14,860 nt of DNA from Thiomicrospira sp. UBA5634 (GCA_002421475.1 DIJW01000154.1:1-14860), one strand, 5' to 3'; positions 1 to 7,827 are shown, counted from the first letter of the stretch. Program-made: numbers and translations. The notes: generated by a model not told the origin, from the sequence alone.

Positions 1-634
1 GCACCACCACATTAATAATCCACAAGAAGAAACCGATACCCACCACTAATGCAATCAATAACACTACGATTGTTACTGTCATCGCCATATTGGCGGCTTG
101 GGTACCTTGATCCGATGATTCCTGGCTAAGTTGTTTTTGAAACTCAATAAATTTATTGATTGAGTCACGATAGTTAGCACTTAATTGACGTGTTTCCGCT
201 GACATATAAAGTTTTAACGCTTCATCTTTTTTGCCGCTAGTTGCCAACTCCACCATTTTACGGTTATTTGCAGCCTGTGCTTGGCGATGTTTGATTGTTT
301 CATTTAGCAGAGCAACGCCTTGCGGTGATGTAATCGTCGTTTGTAAATATTCAAAAGTCTTTGCATTATTCGCCGTCGCGTCTTTGATTCGATCCAACGC
401 CCGCTGCGTGTCAACTGGATCTTCACTCAAAATTACTCGTGCGATATCACGCTCATTCACGACTCGGCGTTGATTGGCTGATTGCAGCTCCACCATTTTA
501 GGAACTCGATCTTCTACCACTAAAGTTAAAGATTCATCAATTTTAGAAATCTGAGTTAACGCTGCAACACCGATGACTACCGCCATTAAAATCAGTACCG
601 AAAACGCTAATATCAGCCTTAGTTTAACCGTCAT
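1..634 (-). CDS. Methyl-accepting chemotaxis protein, N-terminal part (cut by window edge)
   Basis: The minus strand is open from an ATG at 632-634 to the window edge and gives 211 residues. A first hydrophobic segment lies at about residues 7-25, followed by a helical, polar, roughly 160-residue region and a second membrane segment at about 185-207. This is the topology of transmembrane chemoreceptors with a four-helix-bundle (4HB_MCP) periplasmic sensor, including the 'RxxxERDIARVIL' type helix near residues 57-69. The HAMP and signalling domains would lie beyond the window, so the MCP assignment rests on the sensor architecture and on the complete MCP next to it. The start is supported by AGGG seven bases upstream of the ATG. 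The ligand cannot be predicted. A periplasmic sensor of a histidine kinase or diguanylate cyclase is the alternative, since these share the same fold. Confidence 0.75.
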   Translation of the reverse strand, partial: MTVKLRLILAFSVLILMAVVIGVAALTQISKIDESLTLVVEDRVPKMVELQSANQRRVVNERDIARVILSEDPVDTQRALDRIKDATANNAKTFEYLQTTITSPQGVALLNETIKHRQAQAANNRKMVELATSGKKDEALKLYMSAETRQLSANYRDSINKFIEFQKQLSQESSDQGTQAANMAMTVTIVVLLIALVVGIGFFLWIINVVV

Positions 635-729
635 AATTAAGCCCTTAAATTATTCAATTTGTTCGATTTACTTTAAAAATTCTTTTTAATACACACAAAA
701 TCCCACACACTATTACTTACCAGCTAGAT

Positions 730-756
730 AAGTCGGCGCTAATATAAATTAACCTA
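730..756 (-). promoter_or_regulatory. Possible sigma-28 (FliA) type promoter for the first chemoreceptor
   Basis: On the minus strand GCCGACTT (730-737) matches five of eight positions of the enterobacterial flagellar -10 element GCCGATAA. TAGG stands at the -35 position with the correct 15-base spacing to it (753-756). Chemoreceptor genes are commonly transcribed by this sigma factor. The -35 half is poor (TAGG against TAAA), so this is only a candidate. It would give a leader of roughly 85-90 bases. Confidence 0.25.
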
Positions 757-890
757 GTAGGCAGATCAAGAATTTTTTGTATAAAATTTATACTTAATTG
801 TTACCGAATTATTACGTAATAAATAAAAACCACAAGTATTACAAAAAAACAAAGAGATTTAACTTAATGAAAGTATTGACAATATCGAAA

Positions 891-925
891 GCCAGGCCTG
901 GTTGTGATGGAGCACCAGGCCTGGC
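891..925. repeat. Inverted pair of CCAGGCCTGG palindromes (12-bp arms)
   Basis: GCCAGGCCTGGT at 891-902 and ACCAGGCCTGGC at 914-925 are exact reverse complements separated by 11 bases. Each arm is itself centred on the 10-bp palindrome (892-901 and 915-924). As RNA this would form a strong 12-bp stem just after the stop codon of the PAS/heme chemoreceptor (966). The base run after the stem on the minus strand is TTTCGATATT, so the U-tract of a standard intrinsic terminator is weak. It may still act as a terminator or as an RNA 3'-end stabiliser. Confidence 0.9.
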
Positions 926-965
926 GAAAAGAACGGCAGAAAATTAAACGGTTTGAACCCTATAC

Positions 966-3122
966 CTATACCACTTTAAATTGTTTGGAATAGCCATGAA
1001 CATCTGCGGCCATTTGATACAGACGATCAACTGACTTCGCAACCTCTTCATTACCTGCAGCCACTTGCACTGACGATTGTGCAATCTGCTCAACTCGCTG
1101 AGCAATAATTAACATACCGGTTTCATGTTCTTTCAAGAAGTTTCGAATCTGATCAACCGATAAGGTCACTTGCTGTGCTTTATTTTCCAGTATCGAAACG
1201 GCATCACCGGCTTTATGTGCCAATTCAACACCTTGGCGCATATTTTTAATGCCCTCATCAACATCATGATTCACTTCATCAATCATGCTTTGGATTTTGC
1301 CAATCACTTTCGAAATTTCGCTGGTTGATTGTGCTGTACGATGCGACAGATTTCTAACTTCATCCGCTACCACCGCAAAACCACGCCCATGTTCACCTGC
1401 ACGTGCCGCTTCAATCGCGGCGTTAAGTGCTAACAAGTTAGTTTGTTCTGCAATGTCTTCAATCGTATTTACAATACCGTCAACTTCTTTTGACATGTTT
1501 TGCAAGGCTTTAAGGTTTTCAGTGGCAGACGAAATCTCTTCTGCCATTTGGTTGATACCATCGGCAGATTCATGAACCGTTTTTGAGCTGGCAATGGCGG
1601 CATCAACTGAAGCTTGCGCCAGTTCTTGAACATGATCCGCTTGATCTGAAATCTGCTGCATCGCGGCGGTTAATTGCTCAACCGTCACCGCCACCTCTTC
1701 GGTTGATTCTTTTTGATTTAGCGCGGCTTCGCTCAGTTGCGAACTTTGCTTATCAAGATGTTGTGCCGCATCACTCAAATGTTTGGCGTCATAACCCAAA
1801 TCATAAATCAGTTCACGCAGGCGATTTTGCATTGCAGTTAAGGCATTCATTAATCGCCCGGATTCATCACTATCCATTACCGGGGTGTCAAAATTTAAGT
1901 CGCCGGATGATATGCGTTCGGCGACTTGCACTGATTTTTGCATCCGATTCGATAACCAGCTGGCCAGTTGCCAAACCGCAACCAATGTCAGTAAGCCAAT
2001 TAACACAATTAAACTTTGCACCATGATAAAACTTGATCCGATAGCAGCAGACAAGTTTGTCAGCGGAATTGATACTGCTAACGCACCCCGCACATCACCG
2101 ATTTTCCAATCTTTTTTGGGTGAATCTGCATGACTGTTATGACAGGCAACACAACTCTGTTCGTTCATCACATCGGCTACCGCATAACGAAAAACCGGTG
2201 TGCCGGATTGATTTTCAATTACAAAATACTCACCGTTCGCCTGCTGTGTCAGCCATTGCAATGCCTGTTTTTCAAAACTATCCAATTTAACGCTATCACC
2301 TGTGCGAAAACTAAACGGCATGTCACTGTAAAGTCTTAACTTACCGTTCACATCACTCATTTCCCCGAGAGCGCGCATAAAGCTGGCCGGTAATGGAATG
2401 GTTCGATTTTCAACACTTGGTTGATGGTGAATACCGATTCCTGCAGATTCCGCTACCGGTAAAATATGCTGATTATAAAAACTACGGGCATTTTTTGCGT
2501 TTTCAACGCTGGCACGTGCCGCGGCCTTACCCGCCTCCATAATCACATCTTGTTTTAATACCAATGCTTGTTGCCATAACAATGCGGTGAGAATTAACCA
2601 CATTAGTAACATCGGCCAAAATACTTTGCTTTTAATCGGCAACGACACTAATCGCTGTTTAATACGCCAAATTTTGCCGCGCATACCTTTCGGTACAACA
2701 CGGCCTTGATCAAGTTTAATTGTCGAATCTATATTCATCGCTTCATATAATGATTGTGCTTGATCAATTTCTACTTGTTTCGGGCCAGTACGAAATGACA
2801 AATAACCTTCATCTACCGGCGTTACCGTAGCTTTAACCCAATAAAAATCACCATTTTTACGGCGATTTTTTACCAAGCCCCGCCACATTTTGCCGTCTTT
2901 AACCGAATCCCATAAATCACGAAAGGCTTCTGCCGGCATAAATGGGTGACGCACGACGTTATGCGGATGACCGATCAACTCTTGTCGACTGTAACCTGAT
3001 GCCTGTTCAAAATCGGGATTCACCCGTGTAATACGGCCAATTTCGTCGGTGCGCGTAATAATCGCTTTACCGTCCAATAATTTATACTCAGTGCCTGATT
3101 TTGTTTGTGTGTGTTTTTTCAT
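966..3122 (-). CDS. Aer-like PAS chemoreceptor with periplasmic c-type heme domain
   Basis: A 718-residue methyl-accepting chemotaxis protein. Residues 20-130 form a PAS domain that closely resembles the FAD-binding sensor of E. coli Aer, with GYSRQELIG, NVVRHPFMP, LVKNRRKNGDFYWVKA and a following LYEAMN segment. A membrane segment at about 167-189 leads to a periplasmic region of about 170 residues. This contains one heme attachment motif, CVACH (C324, C327, H328), followed by GDVRGALAVSIPL, which resembles the DUF3365/Tll0287-like heme domain. A second membrane segment lies at about 364-390, then a HAMP region to about 440. The signalling hairpin has EDIAEQTNLLALNAAIEAARAGE at about 555-577 and VVADEVRNLSHRT after it. 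AAGG eight bases before the ATG supports the start. E. coli Aer has no periplasmic sensor, so this receptor probably combines flavin/energy sensing inside with heme redox or gas sensing outside. Family membership is firm; the two-sided sensing is inference. Confidence 0.93.
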   Translation of the reverse strand: MKKHTQTKSGTEYKLLDGKAIITRTDEIGRITRVNPDFEQASGYSRQELIGHPHNVVRHPFMPAEAFRDLWDSVKDGKMWRGLVKNRRKNGDFYWVKATVTPVDEGYLSFRTGPKQVEIDQAQSLYEAMNIDSTIKLDQGRVVPKGMRGKIWRIKQRLVSLPIKSKVFWPMLLMWLILTALLWQQALVLKQDVIMEAGKAAARASVENAKNARSFYNQHILPVAESAGIGIHHQPSVENRTIPLPASFMRALGEMSDVNGKLRLYSDMPFSFRTGDSVKLDSFEKQALQWLTQQANGEYFVIENQSGTPVFRYAVADVMNEQSCVACHNSHADSPKKDWKIGDVRGALAVSIPLTNLSAAIGSSFIMVQSLIVLIGLLTLVAVWQLASWLSNRMQKSVQVAERISSGDLNFDTPVMDSDESGRLMNALTAMQNRLRELIYDLGYDAKHLSDAAQHLDKQSSQLSEAALNQKESTEEVAVTVEQLTAAMQQISDQADHVQELAQASVDAAIASSKTVHESADGINQMAEEISSATENLKALQNMSKEVDGIVNTIEDIAEQTNLLALNAAIEAARAGEHGRGFAVVADEVRNLSHRTAQSTSEISKVIGKIQSMIDEVNHDVDEGIKNMRQGVELAHKAGDAVSILENKAQQVTLSVDQIRNFLKEHETGMLIIAQRVEQIAQSSVQVAAGNEEVAKSVDRLYQMAADVHGYSKQFKVV

Positions 3123-3331
3123 AAAGTGACCTTGAGCTTATTCCTTGGCAAAACAGATTAATAAAAACACCACAGCAATAAATACGCCAATATTTATAGG
3201 GAAATAAACTTTTAACTGGTGAATTAACTCATCTGATAGTTTTAAAAGACTTAGATAAATTAAAGACTTTAGTCATCCTATAGCGTCTGTTAGAATGCCA
3301 GGCTGTTTATAAGTTAATAAAGTTATCGCTC

Positions 3332-5104
3332 ATGCTCAAACCGCCTCGTATCGTCCAACGCCCATTACACTCGGATGTATTTGCGGCTGCACTCGATTTG
3401 GGCTTAACCGATTTGCAAGCAAGATTGGTCGCTCAACGGTTAGATAAACTTGAAGAAATTGAAGCGATTGTATTTCCCAAACTCAAACACCTACAACATC
3501 CAAGTGAACTCAAAAACGCCCAACAAGCCGCTGAACTGATTGCAAATGCCATTCAGGGCACAGGGTTAATTGTGTTATCGACGGATTACGATACCGATGG
3601 GGTTACATCCGCTTGGGTCGCATTTCATGCTCTGACTGAATACTTTGGTGTGCCGTCGCAACGTGTTGTGCATTTAATTGGTGAGCGCAAATCCGGTTAC
3701 GGTATTAGTGACGATGTTGTAGAACGCATTTTGCAGCTGAATAAACCGATAGATTTAGTGATTTCCGCCGATCAGGGTTCCAGTGACGAACCACGTATCA
3801 AACGCCTTGCCGAAGCAGGTATTCCGGTTTGTGTGACCGATCACCATCAAATGCCGACCGAAGGTGCACCGCCAAGCGCAGCTTGCACCGTTAATCCGCA
3901 ACAAGTCGGTTGTGACTACGACAAAACGGTAGCCGGTTGTTTTGTGATTTTTTTGGTAATGAGCCAAGTACGTCAAGTGCTGATTCAACGCGGTGTTTTA
4001 ACTGAAGATGCACCCAGTTTGCGTGCGCTGGCCATTCATGTTGCCTTAGGCACCATCGCAGATAGTGTCAGCTTAAAAAGCCCGAATAACCGCGCGATTG
4101 TGCTGTCAGGTTTACAGCAAATTAATCAATTTACTCACCCTGCTTGGCAAGCGGTGCGTCAATTAAACGACAATCAAGGCCGGCCGTTTAATGCCGAGTT
4201 TTTAGCGTTTCAAGTCGCTACTCGAATTAACGCCGCCAGTCGAGTGAGTGATGTTACGACTGCATTTCATTTCCTTAACGCTACAGATCAGGCCGAAGCC
4301 ACTCGCTATTTGCAACAATTAGACGCGGATAATCAAGAACGCCGCGATCAACAACAATCCATGTTGGCGCAAGCGATGGAAAAAGCCGCCGAACAATACC
4401 ATCCGCACCGTTTTAGTTTAGCGATCGCGTTGGAAGGCAATGCCGGTATTCAAGGGATTATTGCTACCCGTGTCGGTGAAAAATTCGGTGTACCTTGTGT
4501 GGCGATGACTGACTTAAATGATGGAACCCTAGCCGGAAGTGGACGCGGCATTGTACCGGAGCTGGATTTACGCCTCGCGTTTCAGTGGATGGAAGATCAA
4601 CATCCGGGATTATTTATCTCGATGGGAGGACATAAAGGTGCTGCCGGTTGTCAAATTCCTATCGAGTTATATCCGCAGTTTCATAACTTATTTGAAAGTG
4701 CCGTTCAATTACAACTGGGCGACACCCCGCCTTCGCCGTTAATTGAAACCGATGGTGAATTACATGCTCACCAGCTCACTACGGCGTTAATTGATGAAAT
4801 TGCGCAGCTAGAACCCTTTGGGCGCGAATGGCCGCAACCACAGTTTACTGGTCGTTTTCGCGTCGTTGAAGCCAAGCGCGTTGGTCAAAATCAGGCGCAT
4901 TTATCACTTAGTTTATTGGCCGAAAATGCCGCAACTCCAATTAAAGCCATTTATTTCAATGCATTAGAATCAGCCAACCAACCCCTACCATTTGACCGAC
5001 AAGATTGGATTGATTGCGTTTATCAGCCAAGCCTAAATACCTTTATGGGGCGCAGTTCTCTACAACTACGTTTACAGTGGGCGCAAAAACATCTCGACGT
5101 TTAG
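3332..5104 (+). CDS. recJ: RecJ-type single-strand-specific 5'-3' exonuclease (DHH family)
   Basis: 590 residues, close to the 577 of E. coli RecJ. The DHH phosphoesterase motifs are all present: DYDTDG (85-90), SADQGSS (145-151), TDHH (169-172) and VALGTIADSVSL further on. The DHHA1 part has GSGRG (about 402-406) and GGHKGAAGC (about 431-439). The C-terminal third has the PFGREWPQPQF segment typical of the RecJ OB-fold. RecJ degrades single-stranded DNA 5' to 3' in recombination and mismatch repair. The second motif reads DQG where most RecJ proteins have DNG, and overall similarity to E. coli RecJ looks modest, so a divergent RecJ paralogue is possible. The gene is convergent with thrC. No strong ribosome-binding site precedes the ATG. 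TAGAAT at 3291-3296 is a possible -10 box without a good -35. A recJ gene near hom/thrC is a recurrent arrangement in proteobacteria. Confidence 0.82.
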   Translation: MLKPPRIVQRPLHSDVFAAALDLGLTDLQARLVAQRLDKLEEIEAIVFPKLKHLQHPSELKNAQQAAELIANAIQGTGLIVLSTDYDTDGVTSAWVAFHALTEYFGVPSQRVVHLIGERKSGYGISDDVVERILQLNKPIDLVISADQGSSDEPRIKRLAEAGIPVCVTDHHQMPTEGAPPSAACTVNPQQVGCDYDKTVAGCFVIFLVMSQVRQVLIQRGVLTEDAPSLRALAIHVALGTIADSVSLKSPNNRAIVLSGLQQINQFTHPAWQAVRQLNDNQGRPFNAEFLAFQVATRINAASRVSDVTTAFHFLNATDQAEATRYLQQLDADNQERRDQQQSMLAQAMEKAAEQYHPHRFSLAIALEGNAGIQGIIATRVGEKFGVPCVAMTDLNDGTLAGSGRGIVPELDLRLAFQWMEDQHPGLFISMGGHKGAAGCQIPIELYPQFHNLFESAVQLQLGDTPPSPLIETDGELHAHQLTTALIDEIAQLEPFGREWPQPQFTGRFRVVEAKRVGQNQAHLSLSLLAENAATPIKAIYFNALESANQPLPFDRQDWIDCVYQPSLNTFMGRSSLQLRLQWAQKHLDV

Positions 5105-5125
5105 ACTCGCAGAGTGTTTAGCTAT

Positions 5126-5154
5126 AAAAAAACCGGCTAAAAGCCGGTTTTTTT
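5126..5154. terminator. Bidirectional intrinsic terminator between recJ and thrC
   Basis: AAAAAAACCGGCT, a three-base loop AAA, and AGCCGGTTTTTTT form a perfect 13-bp stem whose outer seven pairs are A-T. The stem is therefore flanked by a T run on both strands. It lies 22 bases after the recJ stop codon and about 50 bases after the convergent thrC stop, so it can end both transcripts. Confidence 0.93.
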
Positions 5155-5175
5155 ATTATTAAAGTCCCTAAAAAC

Positions 5176-5199
5176 GCAAGCACCAGGCCTGGTGCTTGC
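5176..5199. repeat. 24-bp perfect palindrome containing CCAGGCCTGG
   Basis: The half-site GCAAGCACCAGG at 5176-5187 is followed directly by its reverse complement at 5188-5199, with no spacer. The core 10-mer is 5183-5192. It sits 7 bases after the thrC stop codon, between thrC and the bidirectional terminator, where no second hairpin would be needed to end transcription. It is the longest symmetrical copy of the repeated palindrome in the window. Confidence 0.95.
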
Positions 5200-5206
5200 T
5201 AAAAAC

Positions 5207-6682
5207 TTAATTAAAAAACGCTAAAATTTCGTCTTCGATAAACTGTTTATCAATGACCAAACCTTGAGTTTCGGCTTGATCAAATAAACGTGCGATTTGC
5301 GCAGGAATTTTAACTTTTGCTTTGTCTGCAATCAGTTTAAGCGCTTCAACGTCTGAGGTTAACGCTGAACCAAACAATGCCTGTGCTATCACCGGCGAAA
5401 ACTTCGTCCATTCAGCAGTTGAATATACAATGGTTTTTAAGGCTTTATTCGCGCGGCCGGTTTCATACACCTTCATACAGGTTGCGGTATGCGGATCCAT
5501 TAAATAACCCTGCGCAAAAGTCTGTTTGATATAGTTTTTGCCTTCGTCATCTGTGCAATAATCCGCACCAAACAACGCTTGAACTGTCGCCATTTCATCC
5601 GCATTTAACTGATAAAACTTATGCTCATCTAGCGCTAACATCAACTCTTTCGTACGTTGCGCGCCAAATAAATCAAATAAAATACGTTCAACATTGGATG
5701 ATTTTAAAATATCCATTGCCGGTGACGTGGTTGGAATTACTGCGCTATTACGCAAGTCATAACAACCTTCATTAATAAACTTGGTCAACACATTATTGTT
5801 ATTCGATGCGATCAGAATCTTTTCTACCGGCAAGCCCATTTTTAACGCGTAATAACCGCCTAACGCATTACCGAAGTTACCGCTCGGCACATCTAAATAC
5901 ACCTTGTCACCCAAACTAATCGCGCCTTGACGCACTAATTCCAGGTAACTATGGATGTGATAAATCGTTTGGAAAATAATACGGCCAAAGTTGACCGAGT
6001 TGGCGGCAGATACCTGAATGCCGAGTTCTTTTAGTTTGGCGCGAAACGGTTTTGACACCAATAAGGCTTTGAGCGCACTTTGCGCGTCGTCAAAATCACC
6101 TTTAATACCGATTACTTTTAAGTTTTCGCCGGTCTCGGTCACCATTTGCAAGCGCTGCACATCTGACGTACCGCCGTCAGGATACATACACACCACTTGA
6201 ACATTGGCTTTATTACGGAAAGTATCCAATGCTGCCGGACCGGTATCGCCACTGGTGGCGGCTAAAATCAGAAAACGTTCGTCACGCGCTTGCGCTACTG
6301 CCGATAAAACCGTACCAAACGGCTGTAATGCCATATCTTTAAATGCACGTGTCGGGCCGTGATATAACTCGCTGACAAATAAATCGTCATTCACTTTAAC
6401 AACCGGTACCGGATTAGCCGGATCATCAAACTGATCATACAATGCCACCGCTTGCTCAATGACTTTGGCATCAATATCCACCTCAAACGCGGCCAGCACC
6501 GCTTTTGCCAAAGTTTTATAATTTGAGTTTAAGTGATTGCGCAAAAACGCCAAGCCTAAATTCGGCAAACTTTTTGGTGAGTACAAGCCACCAAACGATG
6601 ACATCGGGCTCAGAATAGCCTGTGAAAACGTCACTTCAAGAGGAAATTGACCGTCATTACCGCGTGTTTCTATAAAGTTCAT
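5207..6682 (-). CDS. thrC: Threonine synthase
   Basis: 491 residues, PLP-dependent fold-type II enzyme that converts O-phosphohomoserine to threonine in the cytoplasm, the last step of threonine synthesis. The N-terminus (SSFGGLYSPKSLP, about 28-40) is that of the longer threonine synthase class. The PLP lysine is K115 in GPTRAFKDMALQPFG, and the phosphate-binding loop is ATSGDTGPAAL (about 142-152). Further family signatures are SVNFGRI and SNNNNVLTKFI. AGGG seven bases upstream supports the ATG. The gene is 113 bases downstream of the RpfE-type gene and has a perfect TATAAT -10 box of its own. It ends at the 24-bp palindrome and the shared terminator with recJ. Confidence 0.96.
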   Translation of the reverse strand: MNFIETRGNDGQFPLEVTFSQAILSPMSSFGGLYSPKSLPNLGLAFLRNHLNSNYKTLAKAVLAAFEVDIDAKVIEQAVALYDQFDDPANPVPVVKVNDDLFVSELYHGPTRAFKDMALQPFGTVLSAVAQARDERFLILAATSGDTGPAALDTFRNKANVQVVCMYPDGGTSDVQRLQMVTETGENLKVIGIKGDFDDAQSALKALLVSKPFRAKLKELGIQVSAANSVNFGRIIFQTIYHIHSYLELVRQGAISLGDKVYLDVPSGNFGNALGGYYALKMGLPVEKILIASNNNNVLTKFINEGCYDLRNSAVIPTTSPAMDILKSSNVERILFDLFGAQRTKELMLALDEHKFYQLNADEMATVQALFGADYCTDDEGKNYIKQTFAQGYLMDPHTATCMKVYETGRANKALKTIVYSTAEWTKFSPVIAQALFGSALTSDVEALKLIADKAKVKIPAQIARLFDQAETQGLVIDKQFIEDEILAFFN

Positions 6683-6702
6683 AACTAAGCCCTAACTAAG
6701 CC
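6682..6702. repeat. Short direct repeat over the thrC ribosome-binding region
   Basis: The 10-mer TAACTAAGCC occurs at 6682-6691 and again at 6693-6702 (plus-strand reading). On the thrC strand this gives two GGCTTAGTT copies directly before the ATG, with the AGGG ribosome-binding site between them. It is probably a small tandem duplication with no assigned role. Confidence 0.6.
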
Positions 6703-6752
6703 TTATCGGCAATTTGTCGTGTCTAAAATGGTGTATTTAAAATAATTGGCGA

Positions 6753-6758
6753 ATTATA
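6753..6758 (-). promoter_or_regulatory. Candidate -10 box of a thrC promoter
   Basis: The minus strand reads TATAAT at 6758-6753, in the 113-bp gap before thrC. The -35 region (about 6776-6782) is GC-rich and matches the consensus poorly, and there is no extended -10 TG. If used, transcription would begin near 6746 and leave a leader of about 60 bases. No leader peptide rich in Thr/Ile codons and no attenuator hairpin was found in it. Confidence 0.45.
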
Positions 6759-6795
6759 CCGAAAAAGCGCGGCGGTCGCGAATGCCGTCTATCTA

Positions 6796-7809
6796 TCACA
6801 AAGATTTCAATGGATTACGCCAGCGCCAAAAACGTTTTAAATGGGAAGGCTCCAATAAGTAACCCTGTTCAAGTCCCAAGTCGATAAATAACGAATGAAT
6901 ACGTCCAGCCTTAACATCCGCTAATAATGGACTTAACCATTGGGTTTCCAACATCTGTAATGTCTGCATAAACAATTCACCGTCATCAAAGTTTGCCGGA
7001 TTAAAGGCAATAAAATGTGCTTCTGCAGTTGTGCGCTGAGTGCACCAGGCCTGGTGGTTGATCGGTAAAGCCTCATACGCGGATTGCGTGAAGTGTGCCA
7101 AACCCTTTAAATAAGATTGCTCGGCAAAAATTTTGGCCTGTGGTCGCATTTGTAAATTCGCCGGTTTAACCTGACCTTCGCCCCATATCCATACGCTATT
7201 AACTTCCATTAACCCACGTTCACGGCGTGCGATATTAACGGGATGAGTGTAAAACAACATCTGAGTTTCATTCATCAATTTACGCCAGTAAGCCCCCGCA
7301 TGACCTTGTGGAAAACGGTTCTGCAACGATTGGTAGGCTACCAAGTCAAGCGCGGTGGCCTGAATATCTACAGGCTGTTTAATTCGCATAAACCAGGATG
7401 TTGGTGTGCCTATTTCCAATTGAACCCCATCCTGCGCAAAATGCTGGTTAAAACTTGTAACCAACCCTTTCGCTTCTTCGGCAGTAATAGCCAAGTCCTG
7501 CGGCGGAAACAAGACCAGCGTATCGCGATCCGCAACCAGGTGCACCGGATCAACGCGTAACCAAAAAACATTTTCATCAAAATCTGTCAACTCAACCGCC
7601 GCTGTTGCAGGGGCGGCGGCCAATGTTTGTGGTTGATGAAATAAATGGCTAGCCCGCTGATAATAATTGTGTGTCTTTAACGGATAGGCATCAGATTTCG
7701 CCAGTAACGACCCTAATGCAGCAAACTGTTTGTGCCAGTTAGCATCCGCCAACCCGAGGTGCGGTTGCGTTAACAACTGTGGAAACCATAAACTGACCGC
7801 TTGACTCAT
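6796..7809 (-). CDS. RpfE-type / ApgM-related protein of unknown function
   Basis: 337 residues, no signal peptide or membrane segment visible. It has features of the conserved proteobacterial family annotated as 'regulatory protein RpfE type' or 'phosphoglycerate mutase': WLRVDPVHLVADRD (83-96), a TAEEAKGLVTSFN stretch (109-121) and MEVNSVWIWGEG (201-212). The last two recall the central part of archaeal-type cofactor-independent phosphoglycerate mutase (ISTEEA... and NxIWxWGxG). The metal-binding core motifs of that alkaline-phosphatase fold are not evident, so catalysis is doubtful. It sits between hom and thrC, where thrB might be expected. GAGGAAGG just upstream supports the ATG. The coding sequence contains one CCAGGCCTGG palindrome, encoding HQAW (252-255). 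Function is unknown; the context suggests a link to amino-acid metabolism. Confidence 0.75.
   Translation of the reverse strand: MSQAVSLWFPQLLTQPHLGLADANWHKQFAALGSLLAKSDAYPLKTHNYYQRASHLFHQPQTLAAAPATAAVELTDFDENVFWLRVDPVHLVADRDTLVLFPPQDLAITAEEAKGLVTSFNQHFAQDGVQLEIGTPTSWFMRIKQPVDIQATALDLVAYQSLQNRFPQGHAGAYWRKLMNETQMLFYTHPVNIARRERGLMEVNSVWIWGEGQVKPANLQMRPQAKIFAEQSYLKGLAHFTQSAYEALPINHQAWCTQRTTAEAHFIAFNPANFDDGELFMQTLQMLETQWLSPLLADVKAGRIHSLFIDLGLEQGYLLEPSHLKRFWRWRNPLKSL
7043..7056. repeat. CCAGGCCTGG palindrome inside the RpfE-type gene
   Basis: The 10-mer at 7045-7054 is extended to a 14-bp perfect palindrome (CACCAGGCCTGGTG). On the coding strand it is read as caC CAG GCC TGG, a different frame from the copy in hom. 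Confidence 0.95.
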
Positions 7810-7827
7810 ACCCTTCCTCGTTTAAAT

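Larger units (their letters stand above)
635..965. other. AT-rich intergenic region between two chemoreceptor genes
   Basis: This 331-bp gap has no credible gene. The part from about 640 to 880 is very AT-rich and contains an inverted repeat with 7-bp arms (GTATAAA / TTTATAC, 779-793). The end next to the second chemoreceptor (891-925) holds two copies of the CCAGGCCTGG palindrome arranged as an inverted repeat. The region must hold the promoter of the first chemoreceptor gene and the 3' end signals of the second. No tRNA-like structure was seen. Confidence 0.7.

Noticed and set aside
231..473. An 80-residue plus-strand open frame near the left edge.
   Set aside because: It lies opposite the minus-strand chemoreceptor N-terminus, which has the expected membrane and sensor topology.
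1285..2339. Several plus-strand open frames opposite the PAS/heme chemoreceptor (for example 1285-1575 and 1583-2026).
   Set aside because: They are antisense to a long gene with clear domains, overlap each other, and show no recognisable motif or ribosome-binding signal.
3123..3331. Sigma-28 promoter for the PAS/heme chemoreceptor.
   Set aside because: A TAAAAGTTT-like string exists on the minus strand, but no GCCGATAA-like element follows at the required spacing.
6683..6752. Attenuator or leader peptide before thrC.
   Set aside because: The leader has no start codon followed by Thr/Ile codons and no terminator hairpin.
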